A stretch of DNA of 64,000 nt from Mesorhizobium neociceri (lineage in GTDB: Bacteria; Pseudomonadota; Alphaproteobacteria; Rhizobiales; Rhizobiaceae), in the NCBI RefSeq assembly GCF_013520985.1, contig NZ_JACDTY010000010.1:1-64000 (forward strand). Direction: 5' to 3'. The translations under genes were made by a program, and so were the position numbers. This document shows positions 54,168 through 62,631 of this stretch, piece after piece; position 1 is the stretch's first letter, and each line of letters starts with the position of its first letter. The notes below the pieces were generated by a model that was not told where the DNA came from, searched no databases, and saw nothing but the letters and a program-made list of their open reading frames with translations.

Positions 54168-54215
54168 GAGCATCATCCCGAAAGTGGTAGCCGGTTTTCG
54201 GAAAAGATCATGCTC
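54168..54215. repeat. Rhizobial palindromic element, GAGCATxATC type
   Basis: GAGCATCATCCCGAAAGTGG at the left and GGAAAAGATCATGCTC at the right are imperfect complements around CGGTTTTCG. This is a frequent extragenic palindrome in these genomes. Confidence 0.7.
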
Positions 54216-54247
54216 AACTAACTAAAGACACACGGAGGCAGGCGCCG

Positions 54248-55471
54248 ATGCAGTTCGATCTCCTGATCAAGGGCGGCCGCCTGATCGATCCGGCCTCGGG
54301 CGTGGACGCAGTGCGTGACGTCGCCATCACCAATGGCCGCGTCGCGGCCATCGAGGCCGCGATCGATGCAGAGCACGCCACGCAGGTCGTCGACGCCAGG
54401 GACTGCATCGTCACGCCCGGCCTCATCGACCTGCACAGCCATGTCTACTGGGGCGGCACTTCGCTCGGCGTCGACGCCGACCGCCTGGCGGCCAAGAGCG
54501 GCACCACCACCTTCATCGACGCCGGCAGCGCGGGTGCGGGCAATTTCCTCGGCTTTCGCCGCCATGTCATCGAGCGCTCGAAGGTGCGCATTCTCGCTTA
54601 CGTCAACATCTCCTTCGCCGGCATATTCGGCTTTTCGCAGACCGTCTCGGTCGGCGAATGCAGTGACCTCAGGCTGTGCGAGCCGCGCGAAACGGTGGCT
54701 GCGGTGCGCGAGCACGCCGATGTCGTCGTCGGCGTGAAAGTGCGTTCCGGCAAGCATGCCGGCGGCACCAGCGGCATTGCGCCGGTCGACCTCGCGCTGG
54801 AAGCCGCCGACCAGGCCGGCCTGCCGCTGATGGCGCATATTGACGAGCCGCCGCCCGGCCGCTCCGAAGTGCTGCCGCGGCTGCGAAAGGGCGATATCCT
54901 AACCCATTGCTTCCGGCCGTTCCCCAACGCGCCGGTCTTCGCCTCCGGCGCCGTGCGGCCGGACATGCGGTTGGCCCGCGAGCGCGGCGTCATCTTCGAC
55001 ATCGGCCACGGCATGGGATCGTTCGACTTCGAGGTGGCAAAAGCGATGCTGGCCGAGGGTCTGGCGCCGGACGTGATCTCAAGCGACGTGCATCTTTATT
55101 GCGTCGACGGCCCCGCCTTCGACATATTGGTCTGCATGTCGAAGCTGATGGCGCTCGGCATGCCGCTGGTCGAGGTTTTGCGCGCCGCGACGCAACGCCC
55201 GGCCGAGGCGATTGCCAGGCCGGATCTCGGCACGCTGAAGGTTGGCGGTGTCGGCGATGTGGCGGTGCTGAGGCTGCGCCCCGGCCGCTACACCTTCGTC
55301 GATGCTGTCGGCGCAGCACTTGTCGCCGACCAGCGGCTCACCTCGGAGGGGATCGTCATCGGTGGTATCTGGTGGCCGAACGAGGACGGCGATTACAATG
55401 AGACCGAGAGGTTCGAACCGCATGCGGCGCATACGCATGTCGAGGTTGCTGCGAGGCATTTCGGGCGATGA
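54248..55471 (+). CDS. Amidohydrolase/deacetylase family metal-dependent hydrolase
   Basis: A 407-residue amidohydrolase superfamily protein. PGLIDLHSHVYWG gives the first HxH metal site; the later LMAHIDEPP, THCF and SSDVHLYCVDG elements fit the remaining ligands, and VGDVAVLRLRPGRY is the usual C-terminal strand. VKVRSGKHAGG may hold the carbamylated or bridging lysine. Its best-known relatives are dihydroorotase-like deacetylases; the substrate is not known. GGAGGCAGG lies before the ATG at 54248. It probably forms a unit with RidA. Confidence 0.88.
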   Translation: MQFDLLIKGGRLIDPASGVDAVRDVAITNGRVAAIEAAIDAEHATQVVDARDCIVTPGLIDLHSHVYWGGTSLGVDADRLAAKSGTTTFIDAGSAGAGNFLGFRRHVIERSKVRILAYVNISFAGIFGFSQTVSVGECSDLRLCEPRETVAAVREHADVVVGVKVRSGKHAGGTSGIAPVDLALEAADQAGLPLMAHIDEPPPGRSEVLPRLRKGDILTHCFRPFPNAPVFASGAVRPDMRLARERGVIFDIGHGMGSFDFEVAKAMLAEGLAPDVISSDVHLYCVDGPAFDILVCMSKLMALGMPLVEVLRAATQRPAEAIARPDLGTLKVGGVGDVAVLRLRPGRYTFVDAVGAALVADQRLTSEGIVIGGIWWPNEDGDYNETERFEPHAAHTHVEVAARHFGR

Positions 55472-55477
55472 TTGGCT

Positions 55478-55524
55478 GATCTCCCCCCTCGTGGGGGAGA
55501 TGCCCGGCAGGGCAGAGGGGGGCG
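55478..55524. repeat. Inverted repeat, family B (half element)
   Basis: GATCTCCCCCCTCGTGGGGG hairpin followed by GGCAGAGGGGGGCGC. It is one of a pair facing the element at 55611-55658, and the two together form the long palindromic structure. Confidence 0.8.
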
Positions 55525-55610
55525 CGAAGGAACGCTGACCTTCGGCGTTCTACGATCAATCAAGAACGGTTGACGACGCATTTCTAGTCAGCCGAAACCT
55601 CAGCGGGACA

Positions 55611-55658
55611 GCGCCCCCCTCTGGCCTGCCGGCCATCTCCCCCACGAGGGGGGAGATC
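55611..55658. repeat. Inverted repeat, family B (facing half)
   Basis: GCGCCCCCCTCTGGCCTGCC then a CATCTCCCCCACGAGGGGGG hairpin, the reverse complement-type partner of 55478-55524. It lies just outside the convergent monooxygenase gene. Confidence 0.8.
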
Positions 55659-55664
55659 GCAGCT

Positions 55665-57455
55665 TCACCGCTGCACATTACTCACCGCCCCATAAACCGG
55701 CGTCGCAATCCCTTCCATCCGCGCCTTGATCTGCAGCGCCACATATTTCGAGTAAAACCGCGACAGCGCGAGGTTGCCGCCGTGGAACCACAGCGCGTCC
55801 TGCGCGGTCGGCTTCCACATGTTGCGCAATTCGGCTTGCCACGGACCTGGGTCGCCCTTGACGCCGGAGCCCAGGCCCCAGCATGGCCCGACCTTGTCGG
55901 CGACCTCGCGCGAGACGATGGCTGCCACCGTTTCGTTCATCGACTGGTAGCCGGTGCACGAGATGATCGCGTCGACCGCCAGTTCGCTGCCGTCGTCGAA
56001 GAGAATGCCGCTCGGTGTCAGCGACTTGATGCCGACGCCGCTCTTCACCTTGATCTCGCCGTTGATGATCAACTCGCAGGCGCCGACATCGATGTAATAG
56101 CCCGAACCGGTGCGGTAGGCCTTCATCAACAGCCCGGTCTCGTCCTCGCCGAAATCGATGGCGAAGCCGGCGGCGCGCAGCCGGTCGTAGAAGGCAGCGT
56201 CGCGTTCCTTGATCACCTCGTAAAGGTCCCGCTGGCCCTTGGGCACCAGCGCGAAAGGCGTCGAGGCGACGATCAGGTCGGCCTTGTCGGTGCTGATGCC
56301 GCGCGCCAGCGCGTTTTCCGAAAAGATCTCGAAGCCCACTTCCATCAGCGTGTCGGATTTCGCCACCGTGGTCGGCGACCGCTGGATCATGGTCACATCA
56401 GCGCCACTTTCCCAGAGATCGACGCTGAGATCGTGCCCGGAGCTTGCCGCGCCGATGACGGCGACCTTTTTGCCGCGGAATTTTTCGCCGCTGGAATACT
56501 GGCTGGAATGCAGGAGCTCGCCTTTGAAGGTCTCGGCGCCAGGCAGCGCGATCTTCCGGGGCGGGCCATAGGCGCCGGTGGCAAAGACGATGTGCTTCGG
56601 CTTCAGCGTGATGTGCCGGCCGACGCGGTCGACCACCACCGTCCACACTTGCTCGGCCTCGTCATAGCTGGCGCTGACGCATTTGGTGGCGACCCAGTAA
56701 TTGAGCTCCATCACCCTGACATACATCTCCAGCCAGTCGCCCATCTTGTCCTTGGGCGTGAACACCGGCCAGTTCTCCGGGAACGGAATGTAGGGCAGAT
56801 GGTCGTACCAGACCGGATCGTGCAGCACGAGCGAACGATAGCGGTTACGCCAGGAATCGCCGGGGCGCGCATTCTTCTCGATGATGATGGTGGGCACGCC
56901 GAGCTGCCTCAGCCGCGCGCCAAGCATGATGCCGCCCTGGCCACCGCCGATGACCAGACAGTAGGGCTGCTCGGTGGCGCCGAGGTCTCGCGTCTCGCGC
57001 GCTCGCGCCTCCGCCCAGGTCTCGCGCGCAGGATCGGCCTTGTGGCGAATGCCGAGCGGCCGCGCCGGACCCTTTTGTTCCTCGAACCCCTTGAGTTCAC
57101 GCATGGCCGTGAACAGCGTCCGGCAGCGGCCATCCCTGAGGCGCAGGATGCCTTCGCCGCGCGCGACAGACGTTTCGAAGCTGAACCAGGCCTCGACGAT
57201 GCCTTCGCCCGAAGTCGCCTCACCCGACAGCATCCAGTGTGAGGGCTTTGCCGTCGCCAGTATCGCCTTCAGCATCTCGCGGATGGCGTCGCGGCCCTCC
57301 ATGGTCGTTATGTTCCAGGTGAAGGTCAGGAGGTCGCGCCAGTAGCAGTCCTCGACGAACAGGGTGGCGGCAGCCTCCGCGTCGTCAGCTTCAAGCGCCC
57401 GCGCAAGGGCGGAAAGCCATGTGGACGCCTGTTTCGATGGGGCTATGTCGAGCAT
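55665..57455 (-). CDS. SnoaL-like domain fused to a flavin monooxygenase
   Basis: A 596-residue protein. Residues about 10-125 form a SnoaL/NTF2-like domain (EAAATLFVEDCYWRDLLTFT in part), and the remainder a flavin-containing monooxygenase. The FAD-binding motif GGGQGG lies at about 170-175 and a second Rossmann motif, VIGAASSGHD, binds NADPH; FKGELLHSSQY near residue 315 fits the FMO/Baeyer-Villiger fingerprint. CTGYQSMNE is the C-terminal motif. Such proteins oxygenate a small molecule in the cytosol; the N-terminal domain may bind the substrate. It is convergent with the amidohydrolase. Confidence 0.87.
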   Translation of the reverse strand: MLDIAPSKQASTWLSALARALEADDAEAAATLFVEDCYWRDLLTFTWNITTMEGRDAIREMLKAILATAKPSHWMLSGEATSGEGIVEAWFSFETSVARGEGILRLRDGRCRTLFTAMRELKGFEEQKGPARPLGIRHKADPARETWAEARARETRDLGATEQPYCLVIGGGQGGIMLGARLRQLGVPTIIIEKNARPGDSWRNRYRSLVLHDPVWYDHLPYIPFPENWPVFTPKDKMGDWLEMYVRVMELNYWVATKCVSASYDEAEQVWTVVVDRVGRHITLKPKHIVFATGAYGPPRKIALPGAETFKGELLHSSQYSSGEKFRGKKVAVIGAASSGHDLSVDLWESGADVTMIQRSPTTVAKSDTLMEVGFEIFSENALARGISTDKADLIVASTPFALVPKGQRDLYEVIKERDAAFYDRLRAAGFAIDFGEDETGLLMKAYRTGSGYYIDVGACELIINGEIKVKSGVGIKSLTPSGILFDDGSELAVDAIISCTGYQSMNETVAAIVSREVADKVGPCWGLGSGVKGDPGPWQAELRNMWKPTAQDALWFHGGNLALSRFYSKYVALQIKARMEGIATPVYGAVSNVQR

Positions 57456-57761
57456 CTGTTCTTCCCTTGTTTTACGCTCTCATTGTTTCGAAAGACGGCG
57501 CCGCCGCAAGGGGCCGCGATATCAAGGCATCGGTTTTTTGGGCAGCCCGGAAGCGAGCCATCTGCCGGAAATCTTTATAGGAATTTTATATCTTTCCTCC
57601 GCGGCCCGTCTCGAACCTTTATGGCGATCGGGTCCATATTCCACTTCGAGCAAAACGCTCCGAACGCCGTAGCCTTCGAAGCTACGGCGGGTCGTTCTCA
57701 TGGAATTTATGGCCTGCCAGCGGCTGGCGCCAAATACAAGCAGAAGCAAGGACCAATAAGA
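57456..57761. promoter_or_regulatory. Promoter and leader of the kdp operon
   Basis: A 306-base stretch before the first kdp gene. An AT-rich block, ATCTTTATAGGAATTTTATA near 57571-57590, resembles a KdpE target with core promoter; this is a guess by composition. A hairpin at 57665-57689 lies in the presumed leader. The region is not otherwise coding as far as I can support. Confidence 0.5.
57665..57689 (+). promoter_or_regulatory. Perfect 9-bp hairpin in the kdp leader
   Basis: CGCCGTAGC (57665-57673), a CTTCGAA loop and the complement GCTACGGCG (57681-57689). No T-tract follows, so it is more a structural leader element than a terminator. It ends 72 bases before the first small gene. Confidence 0.6.
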
Positions 57762-57842
57762 ATGGACGTTGTCGTCATCGGGATCGACGTTTTGTTTTTC
57801 GCTGTTTCCCTCGCCTACATCAAAGCCTGCGACGCGCTTTAA
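57762..57842 (+). CDS. Tiny membrane protein at the head of the kdp operon
   Basis: A 26-residue product, MDVVVIGIDVLFFAVSLAYI followed by KACDAL, which is one predicted transmembrane helix with a short polar tail. AAGGACCAATAAGA precedes its ATG. Similar small hydrophobic genes in front of kdpF are known to me from other kdp operons, but their role is not established. It ends 16 bases before kdpF and is probably part of the Kdp complex or its regulation (inference). Confidence 0.6.
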   Translation: MDVVVIGIDVLFFAVSLAYIKACDAL

Positions 57843-57858
57843 GCGGAAGGATCACACC

Positions 57859-57948
57859 ATGCTTGTCGATTACATCCTCGGTGGCGGCGTGACCTTGTTC
57901 CTGCTCGTCTACCTGACATACGCCCTCGTTCGTCCAGAACGCTTCTGA
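57859..57948 (+). CDS. kdpF: KdpF, small stabilising subunit of the Kdp K+ ATPase
   Basis: A 29-residue single-span membrane peptide, MLVDYILGGGVTLFLLVYLT followed by YALVRPERF. The late YALVRPE matches the C-terminal motif of KdpF proteins, which stabilise the KdpABC complex. GCGGAAGGATCACACC before the ATG is a usable ribosome-binding site. It lies 24 bases before kdpA. Confidence 0.88.
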   Translation: MLVDYILGGGVTLFLLVYLTYALVRPERF

Positions 57949-57972
57949 CGCAAGGCACGGAAAGCTATTCTC

Positions 57973-59676
57973 ATGACACTCAACGGATGGATACAGATCC
58001 TCGTCTATTGCGGGATCGTCGTTTTGCTGGTGAAACCGCTCGGCGGCTACATGTACCGCGTCTTCAACGGCGATCGCACGTTCCTGTCGCCGATACTTGG
58101 CCCGGTCGAGCGTGGCCTTTATCGCATTTCGGGAACCAGTGAACGCGAGGAGCAGCACTGGACGACCTACGCGGCAGGCATCATCTTCTTCAGCTTGGCC
58201 TCCTTCCTGGTGCTGTATTTTCTGCAGCGCCTGCAAGCCGTGCTGCCTTACAATCCGGCTGGTATGACGGCGGTCGAGCCCAGTCTCGCCTTCAACACCG
58301 CCGTCAGCTTCGTCACCAACACCAACTGGCAGAATTACGGCGGCGAAAGCACGATGTCCTATCTCGTGCAGATGGCCGGCCTCACCGTGCAGAACTTCAT
58401 GTCGGCGGCCGTCGGCATCGCCATTGCGGTGGCGCTGATCCGCGGCTTTGCCCGCGCCTCGGCAAAATCGATCGGCAATTTCTGGGTAGATATGACCCGC
58501 TGCACGCTCTACATCCTGCTGCCGCTCTGCATAGTGCTGACGCTGGTCTATGTCTGGCTCGGCATGCCGCAGACGCTCGGGCCTTACGTCGATGCCACCA
58601 CGCTGGAAGGCGCCAAACAGACGCTGGCGCTCGGCCCTGTCGCTTCGCAGGTCGCCATCAAGATGCTCGGCACCAATGGCGGCGGCTTCTTCAACGTCAA
58701 TGCCGCGCATCCGTTCGAAAATCCCGACGCGATCTCCAATCTGATCCAGATGGTGACGATCTTCGCGCTCGGTGCTTCACTCACCAACGTTTTCGGCCGC
58801 ATGGTCGGCAACCAGCGTCAGGGCTGGGCGATCCTGGCCACGATGGGTGTGCTGTTCATCGCCGGCGTCGCCATCTGCTACTGGGCCGAAGCCGCCGGCA
58901 ATCCGCTGGTTCACGCGCTCGGCATCGACGGCGGCAACATGGAAGGCAAGGAGACCCGCTTCGGCATTACCGCCTCGGCACTGTTCGCGGTCATCACCAC
59001 GGCTGCCTCGTGCGGCGCCGTCAACGCCATGCATGATAGCTTCACGGCCCTTGGCGGCTTGATCCCGATGGTCAACATGCAGCTCGGCGAGGTCATCGTC
59101 GGCGGTGTCGGCGCCGGCTTCTACGGCATCATGATGTTCATCGTCGTCGCTGTCTTCGTTGCCGGCCTGATGGTCGGCCGCACGCCCGAATATCTCGGCA
59201 AGAAGATCGAGGCCAAGGAGGTCAAGATGGCAATGCTCGCCATCCTCTGCCTGCCGCTGGCGATGCTGACCTTCACCGCCATCGCCGTCGTGCTGCCAAG
59301 CGCCGTGGTCTCGATGGCCAATGGCGGTCCGCACGGCTTCTCCGAGGTTCTCTATGCCTACACCTCGGCGGCGGCCAACAACGGCTCGGCCTTTGGCGGC
59401 CTTTCCGGCAACACGCCCTGGTACAACATCACGCTTGGCATCACCATGCTGATGGGCCGCTTCCTGGTGATCATTCCCGCACTTGCCATTGCCGGCTCGC
59501 TGGTGGCGAAGAAGACCGTTCCGGCCTCGGCCGGCACCTTCCCGACCGATGGTCCGTTGTTCGTCGGCCTGCTCGTCGGCGTCATCCTGATCGTCGTCGG
59601 CCTGACCTTCTTCCCGGCACTGGCGATCGGACCGATCGTCGAGCACCTGGCTGCCATCAACGGGCAGACCTTCTGA
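57973..59676 (+). CDS. kdpA: KdpA, potassium-binding subunit of the Kdp K+ ATPase
   Basis: A 567-residue integral membrane protein with about 10 segments, the K+-channel-like subunit of KdpFABC. Selectivity-filter-type stretches include NTAVSFVTNTNWQNYGGEST, GTNGGGFFNVNAAHP and the late AAANNGSAFGGL, one for each of the repeated channel-like units. It takes up K+ with high affinity under potassium limitation. It is followed by a small gene of 69 codons. Confidence 0.96.
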   Translation: MTLNGWIQILVYCGIVVLLVKPLGGYMYRVFNGDRTFLSPILGPVERGLYRISGTSEREEQHWTTYAAGIIFFSLASFLVLYFLQRLQAVLPYNPAGMTAVEPSLAFNTAVSFVTNTNWQNYGGESTMSYLVQMAGLTVQNFMSAAVGIAIAVALIRGFARASAKSIGNFWVDMTRCTLYILLPLCIVLTLVYVWLGMPQTLGPYVDATTLEGAKQTLALGPVASQVAIKMLGTNGGGFFNVNAAHPFENPDAISNLIQMVTIFALGASLTNVFGRMVGNQRQGWAILATMGVLFIAGVAICYWAEAAGNPLVHALGIDGGNMEGKETRFGITASALFAVITTAASCGAVNAMHDSFTALGGLIPMVNMQLGEVIVGGVGAGFYGIMMFIVVAVFVAGLMVGRTPEYLGKKIEAKEVKMAMLAILCLPLAMLTFTAIAVVLPSAVVSMANGGPHGFSEVLYAYTSAAANNGSAFGGLSGNTPWYNITLGITMLMGRFLVIIPALAIAGSLVAKKTVPASAGTFPTDGPLFVGLLVGVILIVVGLTFFPALAIGPIVEHLAAINGQTF

Positions 59677-59686
59677 GAAAACGGCC

Positions 59687-59896
59687 ATGTCATGGTTCAA
59701 CCGAAAGCGCAGGAAGGGCCGGCCGCGAGCCGGCACCGAGGGGGAGGAAACTCCTCCTCCCTTCCCCAGCGTGTCCACCTTCCTCGGCCTCGCGGCAGTC
59801 ATGATCGTGATCTGGCTGCTGGCCTATGGGCCGCCTTTCTCGGCATCCGATCGATCGATGCCGGCCAACAGTTCAGATACTGGAGCCACCAAATGA
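59687..59896 (+). CDS. Small single-span membrane protein between kdpA and kdpB
   Basis: A 69-residue protein with a basic start (MSWFNRKRRKGRPRAGTEGE), a Pro-rich segment, one membrane span at about residues 30-47 (FLGLAAVMIVIWLLAYG) and a polar tail. It starts 10 bases after kdpA stops, and its TGA overlaps the ATG of kdpB, so it is translationally coupled to the pump. I do not know a named family; it may be a lineage-specific accessory of the Kdp complex. Confidence 0.65.
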   Translation: MSWFNRKRRKGRPRAGTEGEETPPPFPSVSTFLGLAAVMIVIWLLAYGPPFSASDRSMPANSSDTGATK

Positions 59897-61986
59897 GCCA
59901 GTCCAAATCCGCGGTCATCATGGATGCCCGCATCCTGTGGCCCGCCATCGGCGGCGCCTTCAGGAAACTCGACCCGCGCACCCTGATCAAGAACCCCGTG
60001 ATGTTCGTCGTCGCCATCGTCTCAGCTCTGACCACGGTCCTGTTCGTCAGGGACCGCTTCACCGGCGGCGGCGATTTCGGCTTCACACTGCAGATCATCA
60101 TCTGGCTGTGGTTCACCGTGCTGTTCGCCAACTTCGCCGAGGCTGTCGCCGAAGGCCGCGGCAAGGCACAGGCCGACTCGCTGCGCAAGGCGCGCACCGA
60201 GACCCAGGCCAAGCTTTTGTCCGGCGAGGATCGCTCGAAGTTCAAGCTAGTGCCCGGGACCAGCCTGAAGGTCGGCGACATCGTGCTGGTCGAAGCCGGC
60301 GACATCATCCCCTCCGACGGCGAGGTGATCGAAGGCGTGGCCTCGGTCAACGAGGCGGCGATCACTGGCGAGTCGGCACCCGTCATCCGCGAATCCGGCG
60401 GCGACCGTTCGGCGGTAACCGGCGGCACGCAGGTTCTGTCCGACTGGATCCGCGTGCGCATATCAGCCGCTTCCGGCCACACCTTCCTCGACCGCATGAT
60501 CTCGCTGGTCGAAGGCGCTGCCCGCCAGAAAACGCCAAACGAAATCGCGCTCAACATCCTGCTCGTCGGCATGACGCTGATCTTCGTGCTCGCCACCGCG
60601 ACGATCCCGAGCTTTGCCTCCTATTCCGGCGGCTATATCTCGGTGACGGTGCTGGTCGCGCTGTTCGTCACCTTGATCCCGACCACCATCGGCGCCCTGC
60701 TGTCGGCCATCGGCATTGCCGGCATGGACCGCCTGGTGCGCTTCAACGTGCTGGCCATGTCGGGACGTGCCGTGGAAGCCGCGGGCGACGTCGACACGCT
60801 CTTGCTCGACAAGACCGGCACCATCACGCTCGGCAACCGCCAGGCCACCGAGTTCCGCCCGGTCAAAGGTGTCACCGAGCAGGAACTGGCCGATGCGGCG
60901 CAGCTCGCTTCGCTCGCCGACGAAACGCCGGAGGGACGCTCGATCGTCGTGCTGGCCAAGGAGAAATACGGCATACGGGCCCGCGACATGGCGACCTTGC
61001 ATGCTACTTTCGTGCCCTTCGCCGCGCAGACCCGCATGAGCGGCGTCGACATCGACGGCTCGTCGGTGCGCAAGGGCGCGGTCGATTCGGTTCTCGCCTA
61101 TGTCAACCAGTCGACATCGGCCACTCATAGCACGCGCCCCGGCGTCGACACTGTCCGCGACCTGCAGGCGATCGCCGACGAGATCGCCAAGTCGGGCGGC
61201 ACACCGCTGGCGGTCGAGCGTGACGGCCGCCTGCTCGGCGTTGTCCACCTCAAGGACATCGTCAAGGGCGGCATTCGCGAGCGCTTTGCCGAACTGCGCA
61301 AGATGGGCATCCGCACCGTCATGATCACCGGCGACAATCCGATGACGGCGGCGGCGATCGCGGCGGAAGCCGGCGTCGACGACTTCCTCGCCCAGGCAAC
61401 GCCCGAGGACAAGCTGAAGCTGATCCGCGACGAACAGGCCAAGGGCAAGCTGGTCGCCATGTGCGGCGACGGCACCAACGATGCCCCGGCGCTCGCCCAG
61501 GCCGATGTCGGCGTCGCCATGAACACCGGCACGGTTGCCGCCCGTGAGGCCGGCAACATGGTCGACCTCGACAGCGATCCGACCAAGCTGATCGAGATCG
61601 TCGAGATCGGCAAGGCGCTGTTGATGACGCGCGGCTCGCTGACGACCTTCTCGATCGCCAACGACGTCGCCAAATACTTCGCCATCATCCCGGCCATGTT
61701 TGCCGTCTTCTACGTCGCGCCGGGGCATACCACCGGCCCGCTGCAGGCGCTCAACATCATGCATCTGGCAACGCCGCAGAGCGCCATCCTGTCGGCCATC
61801 ATCTTCAACGCGCTGATCATCATCGCGCTGATCCCGCTGTCGCTGAAGGGCGTCAAATACCGGGCCATCGGCGCCGGCGCCCTGCTCAGCCGCAACCTTC
61901 TCGTCTACGGCCTCGGCGGCATCATCGTTCCCTTCGTCGGCATCAAGGCGATCGACATGATCGTCACCGGCCTCGGCCTCGCTTAA
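59893..61986 (+). CDS. kdpB: KdpB, ATPase subunit of the Kdp K+ pump
   Basis: A 697-residue P-type ATPase subunit. The phosphorylated Asp is Asp306 in LLLDKTGT; the actuator TGES is at 158-161; the hinge GDGTNDAPALAQADVG is in the P domain, and there are about seven membrane segments. It powers K+ uptake by KdpA. The ATG at 59893 is inside the stop of the preceding small gene; a longer reading to 59692 is out of place. Confidence 0.96.
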   Translation: MSQSKSAVIMDARILWPAIGGAFRKLDPRTLIKNPVMFVVAIVSALTTVLFVRDRFTGGGDFGFTLQIIIWLWFTVLFANFAEAVAEGRGKAQADSLRKARTETQAKLLSGEDRSKFKLVPGTSLKVGDIVLVEAGDIIPSDGEVIEGVASVNEAAITGESAPVIRESGGDRSAVTGGTQVLSDWIRVRISAASGHTFLDRMISLVEGAARQKTPNEIALNILLVGMTLIFVLATATIPSFASYSGGYISVTVLVALFVTLIPTTIGALLSAIGIAGMDRLVRFNVLAMSGRAVEAAGDVDTLLLDKTGTITLGNRQATEFRPVKGVTEQELADAAQLASLADETPEGRSIVVLAKEKYGIRARDMATLHATFVPFAAQTRMSGVDIDGSSVRKGAVDSVLAYVNQSTSATHSTRPGVDTVRDLQAIADEIAKSGGTPLAVERDGRLLGVVHLKDIVKGGIRERFAELRKMGIRTVMITGDNPMTAAAIAAEAGVDDFLAQATPEDKLKLIRDEQAKGKLVAMCGDGTNDAPALAQADVGVAMNTGTVAAREAGNMVDLDSDPTKLIEIVEIGKALLMTRGSLTTFSIANDVAKYFAIIPAMFAVFYVAPGHTTGPLQALNIMHLATPQSAILSAIIFNALIIIALIPLSLKGVKYRAIGAGALLSRNLLVYGLGGIIVPFVGIKAIDMIVTGLGLA

Positions 61987-61997
61987 GGAAGAAATCC

Positions 61998-62564
61998 ATG
62001 CTTACCCAGATACGACCCGCGATCATTATGATCGTCTTTTTCACTGTGCTGACCGGCCTGATCTACCCCTTGGGGATGACCGGCATCGCCCAGGCGCTGT
62101 TTCCGCGCCAGGCCAATGGCAGCCTGATCGAGAAGGACGGCAAGGTCATCGGCTCCGAACTGATCGGCCAGGGCTTTGCCGGCGACAAATATTTCCATGG
62201 CCGCCCTTCGGCCGCCGGCGACGGCTACAACGCCGCCGCCTCGAGCGGCTCCAATCTCGGCCCGACCAATCCCAAGCTGGTCGACCGCATCAAGGCCGAT
62301 GCCGAAAAGCTGAAGGTGGAGAACCCGAACCAGCCGGTGCCGATGGATCTGGTGACGACCTCCGGCAGCGGCCTCGACCCCGACATCAGCCCGGACGCCG
62401 CCTATTTCCAGGTGGCCAGGGTGGCCAAGGCCAGGGGCTTTGACGAAGCCAAGGTCAAGGCGCTTGTCGACAGCCATGTCGAAGGCCGCGAACTCGGCTT
62501 CCTGGGCGAGCCGGTGGTGAATGTGCTGGCGCTCAACCTGGCGCTGGACGATACCAAGCAATGA
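61998..62564 (+). CDS. kdpC: KdpC, subunit C of the Kdp K+ pump
   Basis: A 188-residue protein with one N-terminal membrane segment (IIMIVFFTVLTGLIYPLGM) and a periplasmic part ending in GEPVVNVLALNLALD. YFHGRPSAAGDGYNAAASSG is the conserved KdpC core. It couples KdpA and KdpB and affects ATP affinity. AAGGAAGAAATCC precedes its ATG; it lies 11 bases after kdpB. Confidence 0.95.
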   Translation: MLTQIRPAIIMIVFFTVLTGLIYPLGMTGIAQALFPRQANGSLIEKDGKVIGSELIGQGFAGDKYFHGRPSAAGDGYNAAASSGSNLGPTNPKLVDRIKADAEKLKVENPNQPVPMDLVTTSGSGLDPDISPDAAYFQVARVAKARGFDEAKVKALVDSHVEGRELGFLGEPVVNVLALNLALDDTKQ

Positions 62565-62631
62565 GAGACAGTCTTTTGAAGCTGACGCCGGGGATCGACA
62601 CCACCCCCGGCGCCGTTCATGATCGAGCCTG

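Noticed and set aside
16186..55658. Repeats considered as a CRISPR array or insertion sequences
   Set aside because: Copies are dispersed, palindromic and not regularly spaced, and no cas or transposase gene is present.
55782..57242. 486-codon plus-strand reading frame opposite the monooxygenase gene
   Set aside because: Shadow frame; FAD and NADPH motifs are on the minus strand.
57483..57842. 119-codon plus-strand frame containing the kdp leader
   Set aside because: Only its last 26 codons look like a protein, with a good ribosome-binding site at the internal ATG; the rest covers the presumed promoter.
60463..61764. 433-codon minus-strand reading frame opposite kdpB
   Set aside because: Shadow frame; P-type ATPase motifs are on the plus strand.
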